The notes beneath the pieces are model-generated. The model searched no databases, was not told the origin of the DNA, and saw only the letters and a list, made by a program, of their open reading frames with translations. A DNA stretch of 64,000 nucleotides from Phylloscopus collybita. Its lineage: Eukaryota; Chordata; Aves; Passeriformes; Phylloscopidae. The stretch lies in assembly GCA_027886175.1 (NCBI GenBank), contig JAJNNQ010000075.1:5807001-5871000 (forward strand), read 5' to 3'. The position numbers and the translations under genes are program-made. This document shows, piece after piece, positions 49,673 to 62,600 of this stretch; position 1 is the first letter of the stretch; each line of letters starts with the position of its first letter.

Positions 49673-50149
49673 ATAACTATGCATATGAGAGGCATAATAT
49701 TCTGAGGTTTTTCCTTACTATTATTTTTCTTGTGGTATTTCTTATGATATATGAGAAATCCACAGTTATATCCCAATTTAACACATAGCTTGATGTTCCT
49801 CTGAAATGAAATAGGAGTGGGGGAAGGCCAGTTCTTACTGAGCTCTGTAAAGGCTGCTTTTCATCTACCTTTCTTTTCATTTACTAAGGTGGGTTGATCT
49901 CGGTTGGACACCATGTACCTACCAAACCACTTTATTACCCCCTTCCTCAGCAAAAACAATCTCATGGGTCAAGATAAAGACAGTCTAATGAAGCAAAAGC
50001 AAATGCCATGCATGGAAGCAAAGGAAAACAAAAGATTTGTTCTCCACTTCCCATCAGCAAGTAAAGTCCAGCCACTTCCTGAGAAGCAGGACTTCAGCAC
50101 TCATTGAGATTTCTTCAGAAGACAAACACATAATGAATTCCACCCTCTG
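49673..50149. other. non-coding stretch
   Basis: No gene or recognised repeat between the solo LTR and the next retroelement fragment. Confidence 0.55.
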
Positions 50150-50455
50150 CCTCCTTTCTCTTAGGTTTTATTACTCAGCAGACACCACATGATATGGGAT
50201 ATCCTTTGGGTCAGATGTCCTGGCTGTGTCCCTGCCCAAGATCTTTCCCACCCCCAGCCAAAAGGGTGAAGGGAGAAATTTTGGAGAGACAGTGCTGGTG
50301 CTGTGCTGGCTCTGTTCAGCAGGAGCCAAAACACTGGTGTGACCCCAACACCTTTGTAGCCACCAATGCTCAGCACAGCAATGTGAGGGTTCCCACAGGG
50401 AAATTTAACTCCATCTCAGCCAGGACCAAGATATTTTTTTGTGTAGTTATCTTAA
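50150..50455 (+). mobile_element. ERVL-like retroelement fragment
   Basis: The order ACACCACATGATATGGGATA, TCCTGGCTGTGTCCCTGCCC, CCAAAACACTGGTGTGACCC, AAATTTAACTCCATCTCAGC and CAGGACCAAGATA matches a non-coding segment that recurs in bird genomes as part of class III (ERVL-type) endogenous retroviruses. The assignment is from memory of that recurring pattern. There are no ends or duplications, and the piece is diverged and carries no intact gene. It may or may not be related to the solo LTR 480 bp upstream. Confidence 0.55.
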
Positions 50456-52424
50456 ACCAGAGAGTAAAGGGGGCTATGAGGCAGATCATGTGTTCTGTTT
50501 GAAAACATTGCACAACAAGGAGTTCTGAAAATAAATAAGTTCATTCCCTTGTTAGGTAGTCTAACATACAGCTTTAATTAAAAGGCAATTCAGATAATTT
50601 TTTAGACTGTTTTCTTAAGGAAACCTGACCTATTCTCTTTTTCCATCAGTTCCTATCAGCTTTTGGTCTCCTAGTCCAATTTCTGTCAAATGCAACCAGA
50701 GGAAGTGGCCTCTAACATGCTGTATTCCTACATAACTTGTGAAAATAAACTGGTGTGGAGAGGAGACTCAAGTTCACACTTTTCCTGAGGAAAGCCTCAG
50801 CTGTACTTAGCTTTGTTCCATTCTATATGGAACCCATCTGAAAGAAACAAAATAAGAATTCCCATTTTGAGAAAAACTTATAAGACACAGAGTGAACTCA
50901 AAATGAAAGGAAACCAGGTCTTCCAAAACTTCAGAGCTAATTGTTAAAACATCTGTCTTTCAGAGGCAACTTTGCCCAAAAGAACCAGGGTGATGTGTTT
51001 TATCCAGCGAATGCATCCAGGAGACTTAACATTCATTAGGAATTAGTACAAACCATTAGTGGAACTGACTAAGTAATGTCTCCAAAGGACACAGGCTACT
51101 GAATATTATACAATTTCCTTGTGCATTATCCTTGCAAATAGCATAGCTAGAAAATACTGCAGTAAGTTAATCTGCTATTGTGGTGCCAAAGCCTTTCTCA
51201 CTCAGCAAGAGACATCTTAAGACAAACGTTTTCTGGACCACCTAGAAACTGAAAAGGACAGTGGAGATCAGAGGTTTTTAAGAGCAAATCTAGTAAATTA
51301 GCAGACTATTAATCAGGTTTTCAAACCAAAAGGAAAATTTATACGTATTTAATCTTTTAATTTCAGTTCATCTTTGAATTAGAAATCCTGAGAGACAAAC
51401 AATAAATGCTTGTCAAAAGTGTTCCACAAGAGTCATTTATGGAAAACCTCATGCATGACTGCTGTGATCAAGCAAGTTTCACTGGGCCGCCTGAGGAAAC
51501 AAAAACAGAATAGTTTTCAAAAAATAAGAGACATTTAGATACATTCTTTCACCTCTGCACTCACCTGCCATGGGGAAGATCCTGTTGTTCCACACAGATG
51601 CATCAAAACCCTTCAGACCCTTAGCTCCCCAATTCTGGTGTTGAATACTGGTTGTGTGTGAACCCATATGGGTGGCTAAGTGCAGTCAATTGTTCCATGC
51701 TGTGACTGGTTTTTACCATCTCCTACTTCCTGTAGACACCTCTCCTTACATATTCACATGGACCTACACATGTGCTATCCCAAGTTATGGGAATGGCATC
51801 TATGCCCTGTGGATATCCAGGACATGGAATGTTTAAAAGTGGTATTTCCAGAGGAATGACTCATGGACCCTCACCACCAAGAAGACCAGGGTGAAGAAGG
51901 GCCAGTGAGACATCACAGGAATCCTCATGGTGGTGATACTTTTCTACTTAATCTCTCTGTCACTCTCTCTTGCTCTTCCTCCCTCTTCCCCCATTTCTTT
52001 CTATCTCTCTACCTCACATTTACTGTTAAATAAAATTTGTACTACTGACATCAGCATATTATCTTATTTGCACTTTAATTTGGGTACAGGCATTTCTTAT
52101 AATTGGATCATAACACTTGCTTGACTTTTGTCTATTGTTCCATTTGTTTGAAATACAAGTTGTTTCATGGGATAATTTTTAAAGGGACTTGACACTTCTA
52201 GATTATTTTCACATGCTTAAAGGGCATAATTTTAATTTTCTACTCTATGGTATTTATTTTTATACTCCTTTTATTAAAATCCTTTGCTTCCTTCTCTATT
52301 TAAAACCCAAACCAAAGCATACTTTACTTTTACACCCCTTTGGAAGTCATTAATTTATTTTTCCTTATCCTACCCATATTATTTCTGAAGAAAATCATAT
52401 GATAGGGCTGCAGCATAGGTAGAT
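50456..52424. other. AT-rich non-coding stretch
   Basis: No supported gene. Pyrimidine-rich CTCTCT runs lie near 51950-52015. Confidence 0.6.
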
Positions 52425-53261
52425 AAAGGCAATTGCCTGGATTTTTTCAAAGCATTTGACATTGTCCCAGGTAGCATTCTTGTCTCTAAGGCAGAGAGAC
52501 AGACAGAGCACTCAGTGGATTAGGAATTGGTGGATGGTTTCACTCAAAGAGGTGCTGTCAACATGTCAGTGTCCAAGTGGAGACCAGTGATAAGTGGCGT
52601 TCCTTGGGATTGGTGCTGGGATCTGTGTTGGGACTGGTGCTGTTTGGTATCTTTGCTGCTGACATGGATCGAGTGTACCCTAACAAGTTTGCTGGTAACA
52701 CTAAATTGTGTTGTGCAGTCAGCACTCTGGAGGGAAGTGATGCCACCCATAGGGATCTCAACAAACTTGAGATGTGGAGCTGTGTGAACCTCATGGAGAG
52801 TTCAACAAACCCAAGAGCTGCATCCAGTTCTGAGGATATGGAACTGGGGCAAGTCCAGAGGAGATTCATGAAGATGATCAGAGAACTGGAGCATTTCCCT
52901 CATGGTACCAGGCTGAAAGAGTTTGGGTTGTTCAGCCTGAAAAAGATGGCTCTGGAGAGACCTTATAGCACTTTTTAGCACGTGAAGGGGTTACAAGACA
53001 GCTGGACAGGGACATTGGTAGATATGTGTAGTGGTGGAACAAAGGGAAATGTCCTTAAGCTGAAAGATTATTAGGCTGAAATTCCTTACTATGAGGGAGA
53101 TGAGACACTGAAACAGGTTCTTGCCTCAGCCCTGGAGTGTTCAAGGCTGGATGTGGCTTTGAGCAACTGTCTAGTGGAATGGGTCCCTGCCCATGGCAGG
53201 AGGGTTGGAATGAGATGAGCTTTAAAGTCTTTTTGAGCTCAAATCATTCTATGATCCTTTG
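52425..53261 (+). mobile_element. CR1 LINE fragment with reverse-transcriptase remains
   Basis: Plus-strand CR1. Translation in shifting frames shows reverse-transcriptase motif A (CLDFFKAFD, about 52436-52465), then KWRPVISGVP (motif B region, about 52576-52605) and a decayed motif C, NKFAGNTKLC, where active CR1 has FADDTKL (about 52683-52712). Part of the following coding region is missing, because NLMESS runs straight into VQRRFMKMIRELEHF. The 3'UTR (TCAAGGCTGGATGTGGCTTT, GTCCCTGCCCATGGCAGGAG) ends at CATTCTATGATCCTTTGAT. The catalytic aspartates are lost and several frameshifts are present, so the copy is dead. Confidence 0.96.
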
Positions 53262-56200
53262 ATATAGACAGTCAAGGTAGAAGGCTTGGACTCCTCCAAC
53301 ATCATTCTGGACTGCAATAAGCCATCTCTTTGCCTGACAACAGGAGTGTCCAGTTTTCTCTCCCTTAGTCTTTTGGCCTGAGTCAAAGCATAAACACCAT
53401 CTGTCATTCCTGATATGAAGATGTGGGTCTACATGTTAAGAAAGCCTCTGTCTCTATATTCTTGCCACCTGTGTGTCAGGTGTGATATATTGCCCTTCTT
53501 GCTCTATGAAAGCTTTGTTTTCACTCACAATAATCCTCAGCCTTGGCAAGATTCCCTTTTTTTTTCCTGCTCTCTTTTATTTCCTGGTTCTTAAGATTTT
53601 TTTGTGAAGGGAGCTTTTTTCTTAGAAAATTTCTTAGAAATTTCTTAGAAATTACTGGGAAAATTTTTTTAACCCTTAGTGTGCTGTGGTTCTTGATGTT
53701 TGCATTTCACAGAAATATAGTCAAATAGTCCTGACACATAAAATAGAGTAACAGTTATGCTGATATATCATATTATTATGCAAAATAAAACCGTGTGGTC
53801 GTTGAAGTATACAAAGTGAGATATCAAGAGGGAATCATGTAAAAAAAGGGACATATATTCCTCTTCTTTCAGTTGCTGTTGTGCAGAAACAAAGTTATCA
53901 GAAATGAATTGGTGAAAGAACCTTCCCATATATATCTTCTGAGTGAAGAGACTGAAAAAACTCTCCTAAGTGAAAAGAAAACAAAGCCAAAATTGATCAA
54001 AACAACACCAAAATAATCCCCAAAAACCCGATGTGTTGAACAAGATGGAAATGAACTCAAAATGTAGATCCAGTTAATCCCAGAGAACATTAGACACGAT
54101 CAAGTAGGATGCTATTATAATCAGAAGTGTAAAGAGCAGCACTCAAATCAAGCAATATTAAAATACTGCAATATCCAGAGTCAAAGTGCATTAATAAACC
54201 ATTATAAAAATGTAGGCAAGAACATTTTCTGTGCTGAGACTGAGCAAGGAGAAGATGTGGAATTTATCAGAAATGCCCTTTTCCAGTAAGCAGTGAATGA
54301 CTTCACCAGGCAGATGTCTTCTAATTTCAGGACTTAAGGTTATAGCCAATTCTGTTCTCAACAGTCATAAAATCATCAAATTCTGCCAGGGGATGTTCAA
54401 ATCAAAGTCTTCCTGTTTGTAAGATGAAGACAAGCTGGGAAATGCAGATTCATTGCTAAATGAATCCAAACTCCAGTAGTGCTGTGGTCCTGAGAAACTG
54501 CCATTAATACATTTTACAACGAAAAATATCAGTATGAGCTAGGTTGAAATCATTGAATGCTTCCCTTCGGCTTATTTCTGATCATTGCATAAAGCTGGAG
54601 TTTTTATAGCCTATTAAATGGCAGCAGATGCTGCAGAAACACATGCAGATATATACAGATACATATACACACAGATTTTAAGAGAGAGACACAGAACTTC
54701 CAATTCTTTTTCAGTTTTGAATTCTTTTTGAAGGTAATTATATGTCATATAAATAAAGTTAATATTTAGCAGTAACAAAAGGAGAAAGAGTGTTGTATTA
54801 ATCCATTTACCAGCAATAGCACTGAAGTTGGAGAAAATGTTTAGAACATCCAAGTGAGATAAGGTCAATAGGCCAAGCCACAAATTGCAAATTTCTGACA
54901 CATCTTCAGCATGTTTTATAAGGTGGCCTTTGTGCAGTTTGATAACAAATGTGCTCATTATCAGGGAGGGATAAGCAGCAGTTGCCTGGTAAAGGTTGAA
55001 ATGTTGAGGTTCAGAAGCCTTCTGCTGCAAACCTTTTTTAACCTTTTACATTTCTCTGCATACCTGGAAAGGCTCCTGCCAATGCAGAACATTTTCAAAA
55101 GATAAGAACTGTAGCAAAGTCAAGCACTGCTTCACCAATGAGTAAATCACCAGAAAAATGATGCATCTATAGGGCACTTGCTCTAAGAGACTGAAGAATA
55201 AACCTATATCATTGTCAAAGGATTGTTTTGGCTCACCATTGGAACCAACACAGGCCAACAGCCTAAAGGTGTCTATCACTTGACTGTTGTTGAAGAGCTA
55301 ACAACTTAAGCCAAAGAAATGTAGAGAAACTTTAATTTATTTGCCCTATCTCTGCAAGAAGAAAATCGATCTGAATTAAGTATTTCCTTGTGCCTTTGTT
55401 TAAATATTTTGTCATTATATGAACATAATCCCAGAATCAATACAAATCCTAAGAGTTTTCAAGGGAAATAAAACAAATATGGGTGGGGAGGGTGAGAAAT
55501 CAGCTATTTTTTTTTCTTCACCTGCAAATGTCTGACTGCTGGCAGTACTTCGAATTCAGACAGAAGCTGGTAAGTTGAAGCCTCTTCTCATCCACCTGGG
55601 AGACACCATTTCTGTCTGAAGAACCCTTGGGTGCAATTTTTTCTTTATTTTCTGGGCTTCCTCTATGCAAGCTGCCTCTCCTGCCATGGCCAGTCTGCAA
55701 GGGTTTAACCCACAGAATATATTAGAGCATAAATCTATTCTGGTACTCATATATTCAAATGTTCCCACATTTTAAAGCAAGACGTGGCAAGGATTTTTAT
55801 TTCACCAGGATGTAGTCATGTTAACTTTTAGGAAAGCATTTTTCATTGTGCTACAATCATTACAGAAACTGTCTGGCATTTGTTTTATGTTCTTTTAAAA
55901 ATGGTAAGACATATATCTGTAAGTGGTTAGGCTTATGGGGGAAAACCAGAGTGAAATTATTTGGCCTTTGAGTCAGGAGAGCTGATAATTTCCTGAAGTA
56001 CTTTTCCTTTTTTTATCTTGCAGCAAGGCCCAGGTCTCAAAGAAATCAAAGACATGCATAATCAAAATTGCTTGGCACAGTCCTGTTAGCTCTCACTCAT
56101 GTTATCAGGAATACAATTTGAAAGCTAATATTTGAAAAATCACACAGGTTTGTCCACAAGTGTGGATAAACATGCTTAAATTTAAGCTTGCTTAAGCCAA

Positions 56201-56273
56201 CATTTTGATTTGTACTTAAGCTTGTCATTATTCTGCAAAAGCTTAAATTCTACATGCTTTTATTATGCTGCCG

Positions 56274-56274
<1 letters not shown>
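53262..56274. other. AT-rich non-coding stretch
   Basis: No supported gene. Contains the TTCTTAGAA triplet at 53619 and a strong acceptor-like site at 56010-56023, described under findings. Confidence 0.6.
53619..53650. promoter_or_regulatory. three tandem TTCTTAGAA motifs
   Basis: TTCTTAGAA occurs at 53619, 53631 and 53642 (spacing 12 and 11 bp). Each fits the STAT-type consensus TTCN3GAA. It may simply be a short tandem duplication, and there is no promoter context. Confidence 0.2.

Positions 56275-56310
<36 letters not shown>
56275..56310. repeat. 36-T homopolymer
   Basis: An uninterrupted run of 36 T after GCTGCCGC. The reverse-complement flank lacks an AATAAA, so a retrocopy tail is not supported. 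Confidence 0.97.
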
Positions 56311-56313
<3 letters not shown>

Positions 56314-57701
56314 CCGCTTCTAAGGACCAATTTATGAAAGATGTTAGTTGAAGAGTCATTTCTGGCAACTACTGATAGGTAGGATGTCTGATAGTAGGAG
56401 ATATTGAATACCTTTCTAGAACTGGTGTTTTCAACATATTTAGAGTCATTTTTAGAAATAATTTTAACAGTAAAGGCTATTTTAACCCTACATCAGCATT
56501 TTGACTCATGATGTTTAATATCAGCCACAACAAGACTAAAAGGGAAATACTCTTAATTCAGATAGCTATTTCCAGGAGAATCACTCCATACCAGACATGT
56601 CAGCTTTTACCACACTTATTAAATCCATTGCTAATGCTGTGAGATTACATAGATTAAACTTCCCTTGGCTGGCAGTTACTGAATAGTCTGCATAGGAACT
56701 TTTTGCCTAACAGAAGGAATTAAATTCCATTAATAGCAATGGCAGCACTGTAGCTAAAAGAAAGTAGGTTTGTCTGATATTTTGTCTAAAATAGTCAGGG
56801 TAATTGATGATGAGAGAGAGAAAAGGAGAGAGGGACAGAGAGAGAACACCCATTATCTCAGTGATTGATACAGGCCTTTTTCTAATTACATCAGCCCTTT
56901 CCAGTGGAGACAGGTCATGGTACTTATAGATCTGCAGCTACAGGTTTAAGACTATTTGACAAATAACCATAATTTAAAATACAGTTATTGAAAAGATAAG
57001 ATGGATGCTGTACAACTTTTTCTGCACATGTAGGACATCAAAGGAAGAATGGAAACTTTTCCACAGTTGTGAATATGACAGAATTATCTTTAGAACTCTG
57101 TTTCACCAGCATTAAAGAGGGGGAGGTTTTCGTATTTTATAGTTGAGAGGACTTCCCCAGAACTATATGAGGTGAGCACATGGGATACAAATAATAAATA
57201 TATAAAGGTGAAATGCATTTAACTCCAGTCTTTCTTACAGGGCATTGGTAGGCAAGGCAAGGCAAGGTTCCTTGGTACACGAGTTTATAGCAAGAGCTTC
57301 CCAAAGTGATTGCAAAACTACAGCAAGACAAACATTTCATCAGTGTCATCATGAGTGATGCAATGAATGAAAATCTGTAACCTTTTAAAGGGTGGAGACT
57401 GGTATACAAAAATGTCATGACCTCTTATGTTTTATATTCGTGTAATCAGAAATTTGAATAAAAAGGATCTCTCAAAAAATTGGAAGCTAAAGTTCTTCAA
57501 AAAATCTCTCTGGTTGTAAAATAAAAACAGTTTCCTTTCCTTGTAACTATTATATAAATAAAAAATTCAGTAAATTTATGCTATAAATGGATGAACACCC
57601 ATAAATCTGGTTCTAACCTGCGAACAGTCTATGAACTGAACACTGGATCATTACAAAGGACAACATGGTCAGCAAGAGAGTCAAATGTCCCACTAATAGT
57701 A
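56311..57701. other. AT-rich non-coding stretch
   Basis: No supported gene. A GA-rich simple stretch lies at about 56809-56849, and three tandem GGCAA units lie near 57250-57266. Confidence 0.6.
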
Positions 57702-58094
57702 TGTTATTAACTCTTAGCTGAGGTAGGTTTTCTGTAGGAGAAGGGAATACAGGTGACCTCACCCCTGGTCAGTAACAGCTGTGTTAATTACCCAGTACAG
57801 CCTCACCCCTGATGAGTCACAGCTGTATCCAATAAAGATAGGTGTGATAAAAGGGAGTGGGGTTAGCTGATGAGGGGAGGAACCTTGAGGAAGAGGGAAT
57901 GAGAGGATCGCAAAGAAAGAAGAAGTTTGCAGTCAGAGGCTGCAAGGGAAACCTACAGCAGGAGCTTGCTGCAGTCAGAGTCAGTGAATGGTTGGAGTCA
58001 GGATGGCTGAGCTCTAAAGAGGAACAAACCAGGACCCTTTTCATGCTGTGATAAACAAGAAGTCTGTGTCTTGGCCCATTTCTACCCTCTAACA
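57702..58094 (+). mobile_element. LTR-like remnant with tandem promoter repeat
   Basis: The block has the order of a small LTR. It has a TGTTA start (57702) and TAACA end (58090-58094). A tandem direct repeat with a 44-bp period follows (copies from 57757 and 57801; 26 bp, 3 mismatches), each copy carrying an E-box CAGCTG, and the second also an AP-1 site TGAGTCA (57813-57819). Downstream are CCAAT (about 57828) and a TATA-like GATAAAAGG (about 57846), then a GA-rich transcribed-looking part, a GATAAA signal (about 58052) and a TCTGTGTCTTGGCCC stretch near the end. No target-site duplication was found, so the boundaries are uncertain. Confidence 0.4.
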
Positions 58095-58119
58095 AGAGGG
58101 CTGCTGGAACAGTTTTCCA

Positions 58120-58545
58120 CTTTGAACCTCACTTTTCAAGTTAGGTGTGAAAGAGTTTGGAGGAGCAAAGGACTATAAATCATTCCCAACCAGGAAAAAC
58201 TGAAATAGATGGAGCTGTTCAACTTAAGGGAAAGAAGACTGGGTGGACTCCGTAAACACTGTCAAAATGTCTGTTGCTACAGAGGGAAGAAAAATTCTTG
58301 TTTATATGCCTATGGTGTGCAGAAAATCTGAGATTAAATTGAAGAAGGAGTGATTCAGGAATATACATGAGGAAAGCTTTTACGAGGAAGTATAAAACCC
58401 TGAAACAAACTCCCTGAGGTTATTGTGGAGCTCTCCTTACACATCTCAAGAACAAGTTAGACAACATCTGTCTGGAATAGCACTCATACTGTTCATCCTG
58501 CCTTAGGGAGCAAGTAGGAATTTGACAAAGTGTTGAGTTCCTTCC
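58120..58545 (+). mobile_element. CR1 LINE fragment, old
   Basis: Plus-strand CR1 3' part, more diverged than most copies here. GATGGAGCTGTTCAACTTAA corresponds to the ORF2 C-terminal 'LFSL' region. GTATAAAACCCTGAAACAAA, CTCCCTGAGGTTATTGTGGA and the TCAAGAACAAGTTAGACAAC stretch correspond to the 3'UTR. The terminal tail has decayed and the exact end is unclear. Confidence 0.8.
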
Positions 58546-59120
58546 TAGGCTTATTTTTATGACTAAAATAAGCAAGCAAAATGCTTCCTAGAATAAGGTT
58601 ATTTATGTTTGAAATTAATGAGCTAAAATTCAAATAATAATAGGTATTATTTAACTTCCTTGACAAAAACTCTGAGATTTCACAGGAATCTTGTGTTGCT
58701 TCTATGAATGATGCTTAAAGATGATAAAAACATCAAACAGCGTAGATGCAAAAAAGTCGTATTCTTGCTGTGAATTTCCAGTAACAAATCCTTATGCTAT
58801 CCTTAAATCTGAATGTTTTGGTTTTCAAGAAGAACTACCAGTATAAATGTTGTTTAAAGTATAATATTTATTTATTGCTTGTTTGTTTGTTTGGAGAAAA
58901 GAAACTGTAGTTTTTACTTTTTCTTAATCCCTTTCCCCTTTTGTCTTCAAGTAACATGTGGGTATTTATTATAGGTTGGATAATTTGGTTTTATTTTATC
59001 CACATATTTTTTATTAAGGAATTGAAAAATATAAATGAAGATCCTGAGAAGTTTTTCCAAAAGCTAGGAAGTATTTCTCATGGAAGAATTTCTTGGTTCT
59101 AATAGTTCTTATTCCCATAT

Positions 59121-59620
59121 AGAATCAGAATAATAGAATTAGGCAATGGTTTCCCTGCATTGGAAGGGGTCTTAAATATCTTCTGGTTGAATCTCCTCTG
59201 CTATGTACAGGGACACCTTCCACTAGACCAAGTTACTCAGAGCCCCATCCAGCCTGGCCTTGAACAGTTCCAGGGATGGGATCCAGGGCTTTTCTAGGAA
59301 ACTTGTTCCAAATCCTTCAGAATAAAGAATTTCATCCTAGTATCTTAACTAAACCTGCCCTCTTTGAGTTTGAAGCTATTCCCCTATGTCCTTGCAGTCT
59401 CTCCCCATCTCTCTTGTAGGTTCCTTTAGCTACTGAAAGGCCAGGATTAGGTTACCCCAAAGTCTTCTCTTTCTAGCTGAACAATCCCAATTCTCTCAGC
59501 CTTTCCTCAAAGAGTTGCTCTCTCCCCCTAATCATCTTTATGGACCTCCTCTGGATTCTCTCCAACAGGTCCATGTCTTCCATGGGAAGGTGCTGGGCAC
59601 CCCAGGACATTCAGACATTC
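59121..59620 (-). mobile_element. CR1 LINE fragment, 3' end
   Basis: Minus-strand CR1, quite complete at its 3' end. GGAAGGGGTCTTAAATATCT, then GGGACACCTTCCACTAGACC, AGCCTGGCCTTGAACAGTTC, TTGCAGTCTCTCCCCATCTC and TGGACCTCCTCTGGATTCTC are all antisense CR1 landmarks in the right order. It is 5'-truncated near 59620 and has no coding capacity. Confidence 0.96.
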
Positions 59621-62600
59621 TGCTGTGTTGTGTTTCACACAGTGTAAAAGATCCTGTAATAATTCACAGTTCAAAGTCACTTTCTAAAGTAAAAGGAATA
59701 AATATGTATTTTCCATGCTATGATTTTAATTTTCACTATATCTGAATGTGAGTATGGTGCAGAATTCAGGGTGAGATTTACTGGCCTGACTTCCATTTTC
59801 AGCTTCAGTTTCAAAATAGACCATGGACACTACCAAGATCAATCCACTGGGCTAAACTTAGTGGATTTTCAAGACAGCTAGGGTATCTAACATGCAGGAC
59901 ACTGGAAAAGGCTCAAGGAAGACTATACCCTTCTGGTGCCATAGCTGAAGGCCAAAAAAATACTCCAGGATTCTTTATATGAGAATCACACCTTGGTTAC
60001 CCACTCCTCCCTGAGGCAACTCTGTTACTTTGCATTTCTCTCTGTGCCACGCACATCCACAACACAAAGCAGTCATGAAAGTTTGGTCAGCTGGGTTTTT
60101 TTCTTGCATCAGTGAACATATATAGTGGAATTAATGAAGCTGATTAACCACAGCTCACAGAATGATATTGTACAGCTAATTTTTAAGTCACAGCCTGGAA
60201 GTGTCTTATATTTCAAAGATCTGGGCAGATCCTCAAACCTCAAGGCTGAAATTGCTCCTTTTTCTAATTTGTCTTCGCGAACAGGATAGATTTCAAATTC
60301 TATCACTAATGTTATGTGAATGGTGAGATTACAACAATACAGACCAGAAAGAAAAAAAAAATGTTGTTCCTACTTGGTGAGACAAGCAAGCAGCTACCTT
60401 AATAGAGAAACTGCCCACAAAACAACCTGCCAATTTTACTCTTGGCATATAGGCATATGTGATAATGGACTCCTCCTGCCCATTCCAATGAATCAAATCC
60501 AAAGGCTCTGTTTGGGTCTAGGCTCTATTAGCTATTTTTTAATCAATTTAAACTTCTCAGTCTACACAGGGAATGCTCATTAACGCATTTCAGTCTTGTT
60601 GGTAACTAGGAGCTGTATAAAGATCAAAATTGTACTGAAGAGGAGTACATCCTGCAGTACATTACATCCTGCATCCTCTTGTCTCCATACTTTTTCCTTT
60701 TTCCTTCTAAGGGAAAAAAAAAAAAGGAAAAAAAAATGGGCAAACTAGAAGGAATTTGGGAAGAAAACAAGTAATTAAGCCAGTAGGAGATTTGAATTTT
60801 GGAGTAGAAATTAACTGGAAAAAAATGAAATTGAAGCCTGAGCCATAAAAATTTGAATTTGCCTGCTTCAAATCATAGGATCTATGACACACTCTATTGT
60901 GCAAAATAGATGGATTTTGAAAAACACAGGTTTTCTATGATGGCCATTAATTTCACTTTTTTTTTGTTATTTTAAACATAAGATTAAATGTTCATAAAGA
61001 GGATAAATGAAGACTAAGAAGCATTGGTAAGAGGATAGCCTAAAAGTTTCATCTTACTAATGAGAAAGCAGAATTATTTCATTCAGGATCAAGAGCGGGG
61101 GGAGGGGGGCAGAGGGGGAGCAGGAGGGGAAGATAAAAAATCTGTTCTGTTTATGTGTTTGTTTTCCAAAGAAAATTATGTAAACATCATTATTTAAGTA
61201 TTTAAAGCTTCTCAGGAAGGAAGATCTAAGCAGTGTATTTTCAAAAGGAAATGATGCATCCTTCCAATATTTAACTCTCACCTTGATGTATATCTCACCA
61301 GTTCAAATGATTACAAACATTGCTACAACTTGGAGCAAATGCATGTTAAAACTAATGAAGCAGAAGTGCTCAAAGAAAGGTGCTCTTTTTATTGGCTAAA
61401 AATGTTCATACAGTGCAGTGTTTTTGAAATCTGGACTTTCCAAATGGCTCACACCGTATTGCTCCTGAACCATTTCTGTCTTGTCAAGACTCAGTGATGT
61501 CCTAAACATGTACCAGAGCTTCCTGAGCAGGATCAGGGATGACTCCCTTCACTGACAAGGAAATATGGACTTGAGTGTGAAATTTTAATGCTTGCAAATA
61601 TGAGTTATGCTGGTGGCAATTCCTAGCATTTTAGTGCATCATTTTAATCCCTTTAAAAAGCTTTCATATTCTATCTTCCTCTATTAGACATATGCCACGC
61701 TTCACCCAGTTCCAAAGAGGATTATGAATACATAAATCAATCCAAAGAATGCTATCCCAAACAGGGTGCTCTGAATTTTTTTTTCTACCCCTGTGCACTT
61801 TGTCACACTGGGATTCACAGACTGCATTTCACTAAAAGGAAGCAATAAAATTTCTCCCAGTTGCACTTATTTGCAACTCATTCTTGGAAAAAAATACCAA
61901 CCTTGACCCAAGACTGACCCTGAAACAGCCCAGGAAAGACAATAAAAAGGGAAAAAATGAATGTTGGAGTTTAGACAAAGCTAAAAATGTCCAACTGACA
62001 CAATATATAACAGAAAAAAAAATCAAAATTCAAGATTTTGTATCAGCTGTGACACATCTGTCACATGAGACATTCAGAGGACCTGAATGAAACCCTTATG
62101 CTGATTTATTTTTACCTGTCTCAGTGCTCTTTAGAATACAATAGGCATTTAAAAACAAATTCAGATCTTTAGGCAGAGTATTTCATTGCAGCAATTCAGA
62201 ACAATATTCATGAGAGGAGGTCTCAAGGGTTACAACCTACTTCAGTTATGTCACTGTTTTATTCATGGAGCCCTGACAACAAAGGGTGGTCCACATATAT
62301 ATGTGAACATGTATATACACACAGAAAGAAAAAAACCATGTCAAGTATTACAGCTCAGATCTCTTTTTCATATTGGATGTCTAAAGAATGTGAATGAATG
62401 CAGTGCAAAAAGTGATCCACAGACTTTTAGTCCTATAACCAAAGTATGTCAGTTTAAAATAAATTTTATTGGTCTATTAGGTGTGATTTAGGATTGGGAA
62501 ACAAAGGAAATATAAAATTAAGTTTGAGAAATTATGATCTAGCCTGGACTTTATATTACCATACAAAAAAAAAAAAAAAAAAAAAAAAGGAAATTGAGCT

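Noticed and set aside
52527..52978. Frames of 86-133 codons with reverse-transcriptase similarity
   Set aside because: These are parts of a dead CR1 element with frameshifts and lost catalytic residues, not a host gene.
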